A stretch of DNA of 64,000 nucleotides from Zobellia nedashkovskayae (GCF_015330125.1 NZ_JADDXR010000002.1:3732685-3796684); one strand, 5' to 3'. Shown: positions 45,373 to 53,860, counted from the first letter of the stretch. Numbers and translations are program-made. The notes: generated by a model not told the origin, from the letters alone.

Positions 45373-46389
45373 TTGTGTATGACACATGAATTAAAACACA
45401 TAGTTACAGCCTATAAGGCTGCTAAAGATAAGAAGCAAAAGACCGTCCTAGCGACGGTCGTTGCTTTAGAGGGCTCCTCGTACCGTCGTCCAGGAGTTCG
45501 CATGCTTATCCGTGAGGACGGCAAGAGGATAGGAGCGGTAAGTGGCGGTTGTGTAGAAAAGGAAATCATCAGACAGGCTCAAACTGTATTTACAGATGAT
45601 ATCCCCAAGATGATGATTTACGATGGCCGCTATCGGTTGGGCTGCGAGGGCATTCTTTATATATTGATAGAGCCTTTTGCTCCAAGCTCGACTTTCCTTG
45701 AAGCTTTTGAGCTCACATTGAGTCGCAGGACGCAATTTAAAATCATTTCCTCCTTTAGTAAGGACGAAGGTAACAACACAAGCCTAGGTTCTTTTTTTAT
45801 TATAGGAAGAGAGAAATTTGGAATGCGGAATAATGTTGTTTTAACGGATGATAGGGAGCGGTTTGAGCAAGAAATGAACCCTTGTTTTAAGCTGATTATA
45901 ATTGGTGCGGAACATGATGCGGTCCAGTTATGTTTTTTTGCTTCTTTAACGGGTTGGGAAGTTACTATTGTGGCTTCTGCAGCAGAGGAAAAGAATATAA
46001 GTGATTTTCCCGGAGCGAGTCTTTTTCTATCGGAAGAACCAGAAATGTTATCGCTTAATTCTATAGATGAACAAACTGCAATCGTTTTAATGACACATAG
46101 TTATGTGCGCGACTTAAAGTATTTGTTAGCTATTAAAGAATCACGTCCTGTGTATTTAGGAATGTTGGGCCCTGCAAAACGAAGGGAGAAACTTCTAAAT
46201 GAATTCATAGAAAATTATCCTGAAGTTTCAGATGCTTTTTTTGATACAATCCACGGTCCGGCAGGATTGGACATAGGTGCGGAAACCGCTCAGGAAATCG
46301 CTATGGCCATTCTTTCTGAAATACTATCGGTTACAAGAAATAAAGAGCCCATAATGCTCAAAAACAAACAAGGGAGAATACATACCTAA
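45373..46389 (+). CDS. xdhC: XdhC-family molybdenum cofactor insertion chaperone
   Basis: This 338-aa protein binds mature (often sulfurated) molybdenum cofactor and hands it to the hydroxylase. Seen: the N-terminal XdhC_CoxI domain with VLATVVALEGSSYRRPGVRMLI and the conserved SGGCVEKEI, and a C-terminal Rossmann-like domain with IIIGAEHDAVQL, LMTHSYVRDLKYL and the closing GPAGLDIGAETAQEIAMAILSEI. The usual GAGHDA here reads GAEHDA. It follows the catalytic subunit by 42 bases and its last base is shared with the start of the next gene. Confidence 0.92.
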   Translation: MCMTHELKHIVTAYKAAKDKKQKTVLATVVALEGSSYRRPGVRMLIREDGKRIGAVSGGCVEKEIIRQAQTVFTDDIPKMMIYDGRYRLGCEGILYILIEPFAPSSTFLEAFELTLSRRTQFKIISSFSKDEGNNTSLGSFFIIGREKFGMRNNVVLTDDRERFEQEMNPCFKLIIIGAEHDAVQLCFFASLTGWEVTIVASAAEEKNISDFPGASLFLSEEPEMLSLNSIDEQTAIVLMTHSYVRDLKYLLAIKESRPVYLGMLGPAKRREKLLNEFIENYPEVSDAFFDTIHGPAGLDIGAETAQEIAMAILSEILSVTRNKEPIMLKNKQGRIHT

Positions 46390-47003
46390 TGAAAATTATG
46401 CCGCATCGTATTGCAATTTTAATATTGGCTGCCGGGGCTTCCACAAGAATGGGACAACCAAAACAGCTCCTTCCTTGGAAAGATACTACTTTGTTGGGGC
46501 ATGCTATTCAGACCGCTAAATCTACGGATGCAATTGAGGTTGTCACTGTATTGGGCGCAAATGCTAAATTGATACAATCTCAAATTAAGGAAGAAGTAAT
46601 TTTTATTCAAAATACCGCTTGGCAATCAGGTTTAGGTGGTTCTATTGCTTGTGGAACTGAATGGCTACTTCAGTCGAATATAGAGTTTGATGGGCTATTG
46701 ATTACGCTGGCGGATCAACCTTTAATCGATTTTAAATATCTTGATAAACTTATTAGCACGTTCTCTGAGCATACGGATAGAATCATAGCTTCGACCTATA
46801 GAAATAGGGCAGGAGTACCGGCACTTTTCCCTAAGAAATATGTGAATACTTTATTGAAGTTAGATGAAGATTTTGGTGCGAAACATCTCTTGGAGCAAGA
46901 ACAGGATACTATTATTACAATTCCTGCAGAAAATCGTATTAGTGATGTGGACACAGAGGAAGATTACGAACAATTAAAGAATAGGCATGAATTTGAAAAT
47001 TAA
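46389..47003 (+). CDS. mocA: molybdenum cofactor cytidylyltransferase (MocA-like)
   Basis: This 204-aa nucleotidyltransferase should attach CMP to molybdopterin to make the dinucleotide cofactor used by bacterial hydroxylases. Seen: the nucleotide-binding opening ILILAAGASTRMGQPKQLLPW, GGSIACGTEWL, ITLADQPLI and the final SDVDTEEDYEQL. This matches the MocA/MobA-like family and its length. It starts at the last base of xdhC and its 3' end overlaps the next gene by 17 bases, so cofactor maturation and the enzyme subunits are made together. Confidence 0.9.
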   Translation: MKIMPHRIAILILAAGASTRMGQPKQLLPWKDTTLLGHAIQTAKSTDAIEVVTVLGANAKLIQSQIKEEVIFIQNTAWQSGLGGSIACGTEWLLQSNIEFDGLLITLADQPLIDFKYLDKLISTFSEHTDRIIASTYRNRAGVPALFPKKYVNTLLKLDEDFGAKHLLEQEQDTIITIPAENRISDVDTEEDYEQLKNRHEFEN

Positions 47004-48072
47004 TCTTGTATTTATACTACTGGCGTGCAATGGTTTGGTCGCCCAAGAAATGGGCTTTGAAGAGTATAATCCAAAATCTACCTTGGTGGTTCCGGTGAAT
47101 GAGGTGACAAAAGCGAAATATCCTTTTATAGACATTCATAGTCATCAAAGAAATATGAGTGCGCAAAGCCTTAATGGTTTGGTGAAAGATATGGATGCCA
47201 TGAATGAAGCTATTATGGTAAACCTAAGCGGAGGCTCTGGGAGTAAATTAGCGGAAAGCGTAGATAATATCGCTGAAAATTATCCTAATAGATTTGTTGT
47301 CTTTGCCAATGTAGATTTTGATGGAGCGGGAAAATCAGGTTGGATAGAAAAGACTGTGGACCAACTAGAAGCCGATATTAAAAAAGGAGCTAAAGGCTTA
47401 AAAGTATTTAAAAGTCTAGGGCTTAGAAATGTAGATGTTGACGGAAAGCGATTGGCGGTTGATGATATACGCTTAGACCCTATTTGGGCAAAGTGTGGGG
47501 AATTGGGTGTTCCTGTATTGATTCATTCCGCTGACCCAAAATCGTTTTGGGATGAAATGAATGCTGATAACGAACGGTGGTTGGAGTTAAAAACACATTC
47601 ACGTAGAAAGCGCTCAGACACGGACCCTGCTCCCTGGCAACAAATTATAGATGAACAGCACCATGTGTTCAAAAAACATCCGAATACAAAATTTATTAGT
47701 GCGCATATGGGTTGGTATGCCAATGACTTAAAACAATTGGGCGGTTTCTTAGATGACTTGCCAAATATGTATGTGGGTATAGCTGCCGTAATTGCAGAAC
47801 TTGGCCGACAGCCGCAAAATGCACGTGAATTTTTTACAAAGTACCAAGATCGTATCCTATTTGGAAAGGATAGTTGGAAGCCAGAGGAGTTTCCTACCTA
47901 TTTTAGGGTCTTAGAAACCAATGACGAGTATTTTCCTTACTATAAGAAATATCATGCTTTCTGGGCCATGTATGGGCTTAATTTACCCGATGAAATATTA
48001 AAAAAAGTATATTACAAGAACGCCCTTAGTTTGGTTCCGGGCTTAGATAAAAGTTTGTTTCCTAAAGACTGA
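46987..48072 (+). CDS. secreted amidohydrolase_2 family protein
   Basis: This 361-aa protein has a signal peptide (MNLKINLVFILLACNGLVAQ) and a TIM-barrel amidohydrolase_2 domain related to decarboxylating and lactone-hydrolysing metal enzymes. Seen: FIDIHSHQRN (metal His pair), VLIHSADPKSFWD, the later FISAHMGWYANDL and ILFGKDSW with the metal Asp. It is the last gene in the molybdenum hydroxylase operon, overlapping mocA by 17 bases. As both enzymes sit outside the cytoplasm, it may process the hydroxylase substrate or product, an inference from order only. Confidence 0.85.
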   Translation: MNLKINLVFILLACNGLVAQEMGFEEYNPKSTLVVPVNEVTKAKYPFIDIHSHQRNMSAQSLNGLVKDMDAMNEAIMVNLSGGSGSKLAESVDNIAENYPNRFVVFANVDFDGAGKSGWIEKTVDQLEADIKKGAKGLKVFKSLGLRNVDVDGKRLAVDDIRLDPIWAKCGELGVPVLIHSADPKSFWDEMNADNERWLELKTHSRRKRSDTDPAPWQQIIDEQHHVFKKHPNTKFISAHMGWYANDLKQLGGFLDDLPNMYVGIAAVIAELGRQPQNAREFFTKYQDRILFGKDSWKPEEFPTYFRVLETNDEYFPYYKKYHAFWAMYGLNLPDEILKKVYYKNALSLVPGLDKSLFPKD

Positions 48073-48177
48073 TTAGGGTACAGTCCATGTCAATTTTATC
48101 TGAAAGCTTAACGCTTATTTTTTGGAGAAACTCTTAAAACAAGCGAAATTACATCTCAAACCCTAAAATCTATTTCT

Positions 48178-49194
48178 ATGTGCACAAAAGCCCAATGCTA
48201 TATAATTCCACCATACTTACTTGAGAAGCTCGCCAAACATGGTAATATGAGTTGCAAAAGAGCTTTGAACGATACAGGAAGAATTGCGGAACGTAGACGC
48301 AATAGTCTAAACAATCTTTTGCTACGCAACCAAGCGGAAGGGAGTGGAGAGCGTTTCGTATACGATTCTCAGAACCAATTTGAGCAGCGAATGAAGCTAG
48401 TCAGGCAAGAAGGACAAGAGCCTGTAGAAGATGAAAGTGTGAATAACGCATATGATACTTCAGGCTTTGTTCGTAAATATTTTCTGGAGACATTTGGACT
48501 AAATTCTATTGATGGAAACGGGCTAGATATAATTTCCAACGTACATTATGGTGAAGCATATAACAATGCATATTGGGATGGTGATGAAATGACTTACGGC
48601 GACGGTGACGGTAAAGAATTCACAGATTTTGCAAGTGCTATTGATGTTGTTGCTCATGAGCTTGCCCACGGTGTAACGCAGTTTTTTGCCAACTTGGAAT
48701 ACCAAAGTCAGCCAGGAGCACTTAACGAGCATTTTTCTGATGTATTCGGAACGATTATCAAACAAAAATACCTAGAGCAAGACATTGCTAATGCCGATTG
48801 GTTAATTGGAGACAGCGTGGTAACCGAAGAATTTCCAGGAGTTGCAATTCGCTCTATGAAAGCACCTGGTACGGCAAATGATTTTGATACGCAACCAGAT
48901 CATATGGATAACTATTACAATGGGATGGGGGATAACCAAGGTGTACATATCAATTCTGGGATACCTAACAAGGCCTTTTATCTATGCTGCTTAGAAATTG
49001 GTCTTGATGATTGTGCATTGATATGGTTTGAGACATTAAAGGCGCTATGGCGTACGGCTGACTTTAACGATATGGTAGAAACGTTGGTAAGTACTGCACA
49101 AAAGTTAATTTCAGAAGATAAAGTGGCTCAAAATGCTGTAGAAGCCATAAGCATGAGTTTTACTCAAGTAGGTCTAACCCCAATAGTTGTCTAA
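48178..49194 (+). CDS. protealysin-like M4 zinc metallopeptidase
   Basis: This 338-aa thermolysin-family (M4) protease is of the protealysin subgroup, which has a short propeptide and no classical signal peptide. Seen: the propeptide motif IIPPYLLEKLA at residues 9-19, the zinc site VVAHELAHGVTQ (H160, E161, H164), the third ligand E184 in ALNEHFSDVFG, and the late catalytic His region DNQGVHINSGIPNKAFYL. The active site is complete. The stop codon overlaps the first base of the next gene, an inhibitor-like protein, which is the arrangement of protealysin and emfourin in Serratia. Confidence 0.92.
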   Translation: MCTKAQCYIIPPYLLEKLAKHGNMSCKRALNDTGRIAERRRNSLNNLLLRNQAEGSGERFVYDSQNQFEQRMKLVRQEGQEPVEDESVNNAYDTSGFVRKYFLETFGLNSIDGNGLDIISNVHYGEAYNNAYWDGDEMTYGDGDGKEFTDFASAIDVVAHELAHGVTQFFANLEYQSQPGALNEHFSDVFGTIIKQKYLEQDIANADWLIGDSVVTEEFPGVAIRSMKAPGTANDFDTQPDHMDNYYNGMGDNQGVHINSGIPNKAFYLCCLEIGLDDCALIWFETLKALWRTADFNDMVETLVSTAQKLISEDKVAQNAVEAISMSFTQVGLTPIVV

Positions 49195-49460
49195 TGAAGT
49201 ACGATATAAACATAGAAGGAGGTTTTACAGCTATTCCTAAGCATTTTGAGGGAGAAGTTAAACTGGGTAAAGAAGAAGAAAAAGAAATGCGTGAGGCCGT
49301 TAGCCTTAAGCGTGAAGACCACAGCCAACTGAGGGACGGTTTTACCTATACCGTAAAATTTACGGATGAAGATGGAATTTATGAGTCGCAATTTAACGAG
49401 TCTAATTTACCTAAGAAAATCAGACATTTTATAACCGATATTCAAAAGGGAAATACCTGA
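49194..49460 (+). CDS. emfourin-like inhibitor of the adjacent M4 protease
   Basis: This 88-aa acidic protein lacks a signal peptide. Its position, one-base overlap with a protealysin-like protease gene, and its size match emfourin, the slow tight-binding cytosolic inhibitor encoded next to protealysin. Seen: an N-terminal beta-like start (YDINIEGGFTAIP), a charged helix, and a C-terminal strand-helix portion (FTYTVKFTDEDGIYESQFNESNLPKKIRHFI), with the DG and F/Y pattern seen in that family. Identity by sequence is suggestive; identity by context is stronger. Confidence 0.75.
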   Translation: MKYDINIEGGFTAIPKHFEGEVKLGKEEEKEMREAVSLKREDHSQLRDGFTYTVKFTDEDGIYESQFNESNLPKKIRHFITDIQKGNT

Positions 49461-49484
49461 ACTGCAAGTAAAATACGGAATGGA

Positions 49485-50156
49485 ATGAAAAAACCTGAAC
49501 TACTTATTTTTGACATTAATGAAACCCTTTTGAATCTAGACCCTTTGGCCTCAGCTATAAACGAGGCTTTAGATTCAAAACATGCTTTTGCATTATGGTT
49601 CAGGACCTTACTGCATTACTCTTTAGTTGAAACTTTAAGTGGTAATTACGAAGATTTTGGTGCCATTGGAAAGGCTACGCTGAAGATGACCATGCTAAAG
49701 TTCGATAAAAATATATCGGAAGATGACATGGATTCTATTTTAGGTAACATCAAGAAATTACCACCTCATGATGATGTTAAAGAAGGCTTGAAAATATTAA
49801 AAGACGCGGGTATAAAACTGGTGGCTCTTTCTAATAGCAATGAGAATTTATTAAAGGAACAATTACAGTTTGCAGGAATTGCTTCTTATTTTGATGCTAT
49901 AATGTCTGTGGAAGTGGTCTCAAGTTATAAACCAGAAGCGTCACCTTATAAGGCTGTTCTTGGGAAAATGAGCGTATCGGCAGAAGATACCATGATGGTT
50001 GCCGCACATGGTTGGGATATTTTGGGAGCTAAACGAGCAGGTTTGCGAACCGCATTTGTTGCACGCAAAGGTCACGCTATTTATCCGTTAGACGGAGCGC
50101 CGGAACTAATAGGCAAAACTATTCTAGAAGTTGCCCACACAATTTTGAAAAACTAG
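49485..50156 (+). CDS. haloacid dehalogenase, type II
   Basis: This 223-aa HAD-superfamily enzyme matches the type II 2-haloacid dehalogenases, which replace the halogen of short L-2-haloacids with hydroxyl. Seen: the nucleophile Asp in LLIFDINETLLN (D10), LVALSNSNENLL for motif II, the Lys in VVSSYKPEASPYK and AAHGWDILGAKRAG with the last acidic motif. HAD proteins of this branch can also be other hydrolases. It is 24 bases after the inhibitor gene and ends overlapping a small gene on the other strand by three bases. Confidence 0.85.
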   Translation: MKKPELLIFDINETLLNLDPLASAINEALDSKHAFALWFRTLLHYSLVETLSGNYEDFGAIGKATLKMTMLKFDKNISEDDMDSILGNIKKLPPHDDVKEGLKILKDAGIKLVALSNSNENLLKEQLQFAGIASYFDAIMSVEVVSSYKPEASPYKAVLGKMSVSAEDTMMVAAHGWDILGAKRAGLRTAFVARKGHAIYPLDGAPELIGKTILEVAHTILKN

Positions 50157-50296
50157 TCTCTTTCTAGCTTTTCTTCTTTGTTTAGACTACCGTAGTCTTG
50201 AAAAATACCGCAAGAGTGTTCTTTCTTGATCAAAGACTTTTCTGCTTGCTTCTTCTTTCTGGCCAAAACTTCTATTTGAGGAGATAAGTAACCCAT
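50153..50296 (-). CDS. small conserved-looking basic protein (47 aa)
   Basis: This short gene on the minus strand begins MGYLSPQIEVLARKKKQAEK and contains a single Cys in EHSCGIFQDYG. It is strongly charged (many K and E) with no signal or membrane segment. It converges on the dehalogenase gene with a few bases of overlap. Upstream (minus strand) TACATTTG at 50388-50381 is an exact -7 box and lies in a 9-bp inverted repeat. The promoter and sensible composition support it; I do not recognise the family. Confidence 0.5.
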   Translation of the reverse strand: MGYLSPQIEVLARKKKQAEKSLIKKEHSCGIFQDYGSLNKEEKLERD

Positions 50297-50376
50297 GATT
50301 TTTTGTTTTTTAGGTATCGTTAAAACGCCTTTAGTTTAAAATTGTTGTCTCTGTTTTCGGTTTTTAGTCGAAATAC

Positions 50377-50405
50377 AATTCAAATGTAAATTTGTAATTT
50401 GAATT
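50377..50405. promoter_or_regulatory. inverted repeat over a candidate promoter of the 47-aa gene
   Basis: aattcaaat at 50377-50385 and its exact complement atttgaatt at 50397-50405 are spaced by 11 bases. The left arm overlaps a TAnnTTTG box read on the minus strand, so a repressor or activator bound here would control the leftward 47-aa gene. The rest of the 270 bases between this gene and the GntR gene holds nothing that I can assign. Confidence 0.4.
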
Positions 50406-50566
50406 CAGATATAACTTTACAAAAAAATTGTGATTTGTTCACCTATCTATTGAAAATGAACAGGATAGAAGTATTCAATGGTTTTCCAAAAAAGGCCGTA
50501 GATAATGTTGAAAGTGCGTAAAAACGCCTAGAAAAAATACAATAATTAAGATTTTTGTTGAAGAAT

Positions 50567-51199
50567 CTATAATACTACAAGTTGCTTTTCTATATAGCTT
50601 TTTACCAGCATTAAATTCATTTTTAGAACTAATGCGGCAGAAGGTATATTATCATCTTCAATAGCAGAAATTATAGCATCGTGCTGATCGTTGGAATTGT
50701 AATGAAAGGAATCGTTGGACATAAAAGCACGTTCATAGAAGAAAACCCTAGTTTTTAAATCTTTCAGTATTTGTTGAAATACAGGATTCTTATAGTTGCA
50801 GGTTAGAAGCCTATGAAACTCCATATAGGCATTCACACGTTCCAAAGCATCTTCGGCATTTGCAATAAGGTCTCTTTGCTTTTTAAGTTTGGAGATTGAA
50901 GATTCATTAAACGTAGATTCTTCTAGTGCTAGAACTTCTAAGTGGGCAACAAGCTCATAAAGGTTTTTGGCTTCGTCTGGATTAGCGGCAGCAATTACAA
51001 ATCCGCGGTTGGGAATAGCTCGTATGATGTGGGATTGCTGTAGCTGCGTCAAAGCCTCCCGAATAGGAGTTACGCTTACTTTCAACTTTCTAGATAATGC
51101 AGCCAGATTAATGCCTTGTCCGGGTTGTAAATCGCCCTTTTGCATTTGTCTCAAAAGGTGTTCTCGTACTTTATCACGTAGTATAATACTCATTCCCAT
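50567..51199 (-). CDS. GntR-family transcriptional regulator, FCD subfamily
   Basis: This 210-aa regulator has an N-terminal winged helix (about residues 5-70) with INLAALSRKLKVSVTPIREALTQLQQSHIIRAIPNRGFVI, the standard GntR recognition block. It also has a helical C-terminal FCD ligand domain (about 75-205) with the typical acid/His positions (FHRLLTCN, HDAII). Ligands of such domains are usually small organic acids, often with a bound metal. The start is at 51199 or 51193 (M3). The palindrome atcgtatacgat lies 17 bases upstream, suggesting self-control. No catabolic operon is adjacent, so its targets are not obvious. Confidence 0.9.
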   Translation of the reverse strand: MGMSIILRDKVREHLLRQMQKGDLQPGQGINLAALSRKLKVSVTPIREALTQLQQSHIIRAIPNRGFVIAAANPDEAKNLYELVAHLEVLALEESTFNESSISKLKKQRDLIANAEDALERVNAYMEFHRLLTCNYKNPVFQQILKDLKTRVFFYERAFMSNDSFHYNSNDQHDAIISAIEDDNIPSAALVLKMNLMLVKSYIEKQLVVL

Positions 51200-51215
51200 A
51201 TGGTAAATATATGGT

Positions 51216-51227
51216 ATCGTATACGAT
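51216..51227. promoter_or_regulatory. candidate GntR/FCD operator palindrome
   Basis: ATCGTATACGAT is a perfect 12-bp palindrome in the promoter region of the GntR gene. Its GTATAC core and AT flanks resemble operators known for FCD-type GntR regulators. Binding by this regulator is inferred. Confidence 0.5.
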
Positions 51228-51400
51228 TTTTCAGTTCTTTTTATTAATTATTTTCTTTAAGTTTAGAAGGAATTATAGGAAAGTTTAGATTAAAATTTTA
51301 CCATGTATATAGGTTTTGGTGCCGTTCATCCAAATAACGTCCTGAACTATAATATACTGCACCATTCTCCGTTTTTGCACGATAACCTTAAATTTTAAAT

Positions 51401-52237
51401 ATGACTTCCTATTTTAAACTTATTAGACCTTATGTTCTTGTTGGTGCATTTTCGCTGTTAGCTTTTAGTTGTTCCGATGATGTTGATGAAATTTTGGATA
51501 TGGATCAAAAACAAGAAGAGGAGCAAGAACAAAAATTAGTAGTTGAACAGACAGAGTTAGCTGCTATTTTTGATTTGGATGATATGTCTAGTGCTGCAGA
51601 TGGTATGATTAGTGGAATTTACGGCGATCGGAATTCTGCAAATTCCGGAAAAGATGAAACATGCTATACGGCAGTTTATACGGAAAAAGGTTTTTCCGCA
51701 ACTTTTGATAATTGTACAGCAGCAGCCAATGATTATTTAATGAACGGGTCAATAGAAGTTGTGTACGGTGGTGAAGAAGATTCTCATGATTACACGGTAT
51801 CCTATATTGATTTTTCTGTTGGTGGAATTAAATTGAATGGAGAAAGGTCAGTAGGAATCTCTGTTGAGGAATCTATTAACGGATATGATTTAGTTTTTGA
51901 TGTTGGTGTTAATATGGATGTAGTTTTGGAAGACGGTCGTGAACTTTCTGAAGAAGGAGATAAGAACTATAGATTTGTTTCACCGGATTCTGGTGAAGGT
52001 TTTGTTTTACAAATGAACGGTGAATGGACGGTAACTTCTGATGATGATACCTATAACATTGACATTGTAAATGTGCTACAAGCAGAGTCGTCTTGCGATT
52101 ATATAGGAAAAGGTCTAATGGAGCTTTCTAAAAATGGATTAACGGTAGATGTTAATTTTGGTGACGGTACTTGTGATGACCTGGGTGAGCTTATCTATCC
52201 TGATGGAACCACAGAAACAATTTCTCTAGAAGATTAA
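51401..52237 (+). CDS. acidic lipoprotein of unknown function (278 aa)
   Basis: I do not recognise a family. Seen: a lipoprotein signal (YVLVGAFSLLAFSC, Cys 24), then a strongly acidic linker (DDVDEILDMDQKQEEEQEQ) and a beta-rich body with repeated Asp/Glu/Gly turns. Cysteine pairs (TCYTA and DNCTA, SSCDYIG and GTCDDLG) could form two disulfides. The acidic composition suggests calcium binding or a surface location. It is preceded by about 160 bases of empty sequence and ended by an intrinsic terminator. Confidence 0.75.
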   Translation: MTSYFKLIRPYVLVGAFSLLAFSCSDDVDEILDMDQKQEEEQEQKLVVEQTELAAIFDLDDMSSAADGMISGIYGDRNSANSGKDETCYTAVYTEKGFSATFDNCTAAANDYLMNGSIEVVYGGEEDSHDYTVSYIDFSVGGIKLNGERSVGISVEESINGYDLVFDVGVNMDVVLEDGRELSEEGDKNYRFVSPDSGEGFVLQMNGEWTVTSDDDTYNIDIVNVLQAESSCDYIGKGLMELSKNGLTVDVNFGDGTCDDLGELIYPDGTTETISLED

Positions 52238-52254
52238 TTTCTGAAGTAAAACAA

Positions 52255-52298
52255 TAATAAAAAAAAACCCTTGTCTTCAATAGATAAGGGCTTTTTTT
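52255..52298. terminator. intrinsic terminator between the lipoprotein and cytochrome genes
   Basis: A 9-bp stem (cccttgtct at 52268-52276 with agataaggg at 52282-52290, one G-U pair), a 5-nt loop, an A-run before and a T-run after. It suits both convergent genes. Confidence 0.85.
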
Positions 52299-52322
52299 AT
52301 GAGCTCTACAGGGCAAGAAACA

Positions 52323-53789
52323 CTAGAGCGTTTTTACATATTCTAATAAAGCCAAACGTTGTTGGTCAGTTAATTTATCACCAAAAGTATGTCCGCCGTT
52401 TCCATATCCCTTTAAAGTGGTGTCATAGGTTTCTTTATCTATTTTGGAAACTTCTTCGGTATAATTCCAACCTAAATTTTCTTTGTCATAATCGGTACTA
52501 TTAAAACTTCTGCTCCAGTATGTGGGTCGTTTAGAGCTATCCAACACTTCGGCAATAGTAGCTACGGAACCATTATGAAAGTAAGGTGCGGTTGCCCAAA
52601 CACCATTAAGTGGAGGAGCAATATATCCACCCTCGGCATTAAATTCCAAACCGGCAGACCCTGTTCCAAACCAACCGGTATTAAACCAATCTAGAAAGTA
52701 GTCATTTACATCAGACGGTGTGGTGTAAAGGTTAGAGAGCGCAGCGTCCGTACCAATTGTTTTAAGTGCCACAAGAAGGTTTGGAAATTCTTCATTCTCG
52801 CCATAAGAGCCATGGCATTTCACACAATTATCTTCAAAAACAGGTTTGCCTTCAGCTGCTAAATCGGCATCAATTTCAAAAGGGTAGGCAGGGGTTTCTA
52901 TGTCATAGATATAGGCTAGTACATCTGGCATTTTTGGATCTAATTCTTCTGCTTTTGTTTGGTCATCCAGGGTTAATAATGCAGACCCAATGAACGATTT
53001 ACAAAAATCTTTACGTCCTATACCGTGATAAAAAAGAGCGTTTTTTTTCTTTAATAACCACCAGGCAGGTACATCTGTAGGAATAACTTCTTCACTTACG
53101 TTTACATAAGGTGAATCTGTCCATTCTAGCGTATTCTTATCTCTGTGGGCGGCTAAAACCCTGGTGATTTTATCGGCAGGATTAGCACCTCGGGTTTCAG
53201 TAAGTGTTTTAGGACCAATGGCTTCTATGCTCTTTCTAAACTGATCATAAGCTTTCCATTCGTCACTTTCTCGTCCCCCGTATAGTAAGGAAACACCGGC
53301 GCTGACCAAACCAATGTTCTCGGCTCTGTTTATAGTGAAATCGGCTGCATGATTACCTAAGCCTACAATAAACTCATCGTTTATAAAGCTTGCATGGCAA
53401 GACATACAATTGGGCGATACGATTCTAACACCATTTGCTGCCGTAACCGCTGTGTATTCATAAGCAATATTGGCATTGTCTCCTGTACGCTCCAGTAGGT
53501 TTGTGTTGTCTTCTCCGGTACCTTGTACAAACGCATCGTAAGGCACACCGGAACTCATATAATTTCCGGTAATCAAAAATTCATATCCTTTAGTGGCATC
53601 GCCAAGTCTTTGTGGAGATGCTGGTATTGCATTTACCTCTATGATATCGGTGGGTTCTGGTTCTGGCTGGGGAGTAGCGGTTTCTTCATCCGGATTGGGT
53701 ACGGATTCATATTCATTGCTATCACCAGAACAAGCATAGCCTAAGAATAATAGGCCAACTAACGCGAGGATATTATAGTGCTTTTTCAA
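52323..53789 (-). CDS. di-heme c-type cytochrome lipoprotein (cytochrome c peroxidase/RoxA-like)
   Basis: This 488-aa lipoprotein (lipobox GYAC, C20, then a Pro/Glu-rich linker) has two heme-binding sites, CMSCH at 128-132 and CVKCH at 322-326. Seen also: PPLNGVWATAPYFHNGSVATIAEVL near the C-terminus, typical of the MauG/cytochrome c peroxidase and rubber-oxygenase group. The first site lies in a less familiar domain. It would be held at the periplasmic or outer-membrane surface. A peroxidase or oxidase role is inferred; the substrate is unknown. It is a single gene, with an inverted repeat just upstream of its start. Confidence 0.85.
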   Translation of the reverse strand: MKKHYNILALVGLLFLGYACSGDSNEYESVPNPDEETATPQPEPEPTDIIEVNAIPASPQRLGDATKGYEFLITGNYMSSGVPYDAFVQGTGEDNTNLLERTGDNANIAYEYTAVTAANGVRIVSPNCMSCHASFINDEFIVGLGNHAADFTINRAENIGLVSAGVSLLYGGRESDEWKAYDQFRKSIEAIGPKTLTETRGANPADKITRVLAAHRDKNTLEWTDSPYVNVSEEVIPTDVPAWWLLKKKNALFYHGIGRKDFCKSFIGSALLTLDDQTKAEELDPKMPDVLAYIYDIETPAYPFEIDADLAAEGKPVFEDNCVKCHGSYGENEEFPNLLVALKTIGTDAALSNLYTTPSDVNDYFLDWFNTGWFGTGSAGLEFNAEGGYIAPPLNGVWATAPYFHNGSVATIAEVLDSSKRPTYWSRSFNSTDYDKENLGWNYTEEVSKIDKETYDTTLKGYGNGGHTFGDKLTDQQRLALLEYVKTL

Positions 53790-53799
53790 AATATAAAGT

Positions 53800-53860
53800 T
53801 TTATTCACCTGTAGGAGAACGATATGACTCGGCCGAAAGATAGTAATAAAGGTGAATAAA
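53800..53860. promoter_or_regulatory. 11-bp inverted repeat upstream of the di-heme cytochrome gene
   Basis: tttattcacct (53800-53810) and aggtgaataaa (53850-53860) are exact complements spaced by 39 bases, immediately upstream of the leftward cytochrome gene. The wide spacing suits two regulator half-sites or a looped site rather than a terminator, as there is no T-run. Confidence 0.4.
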
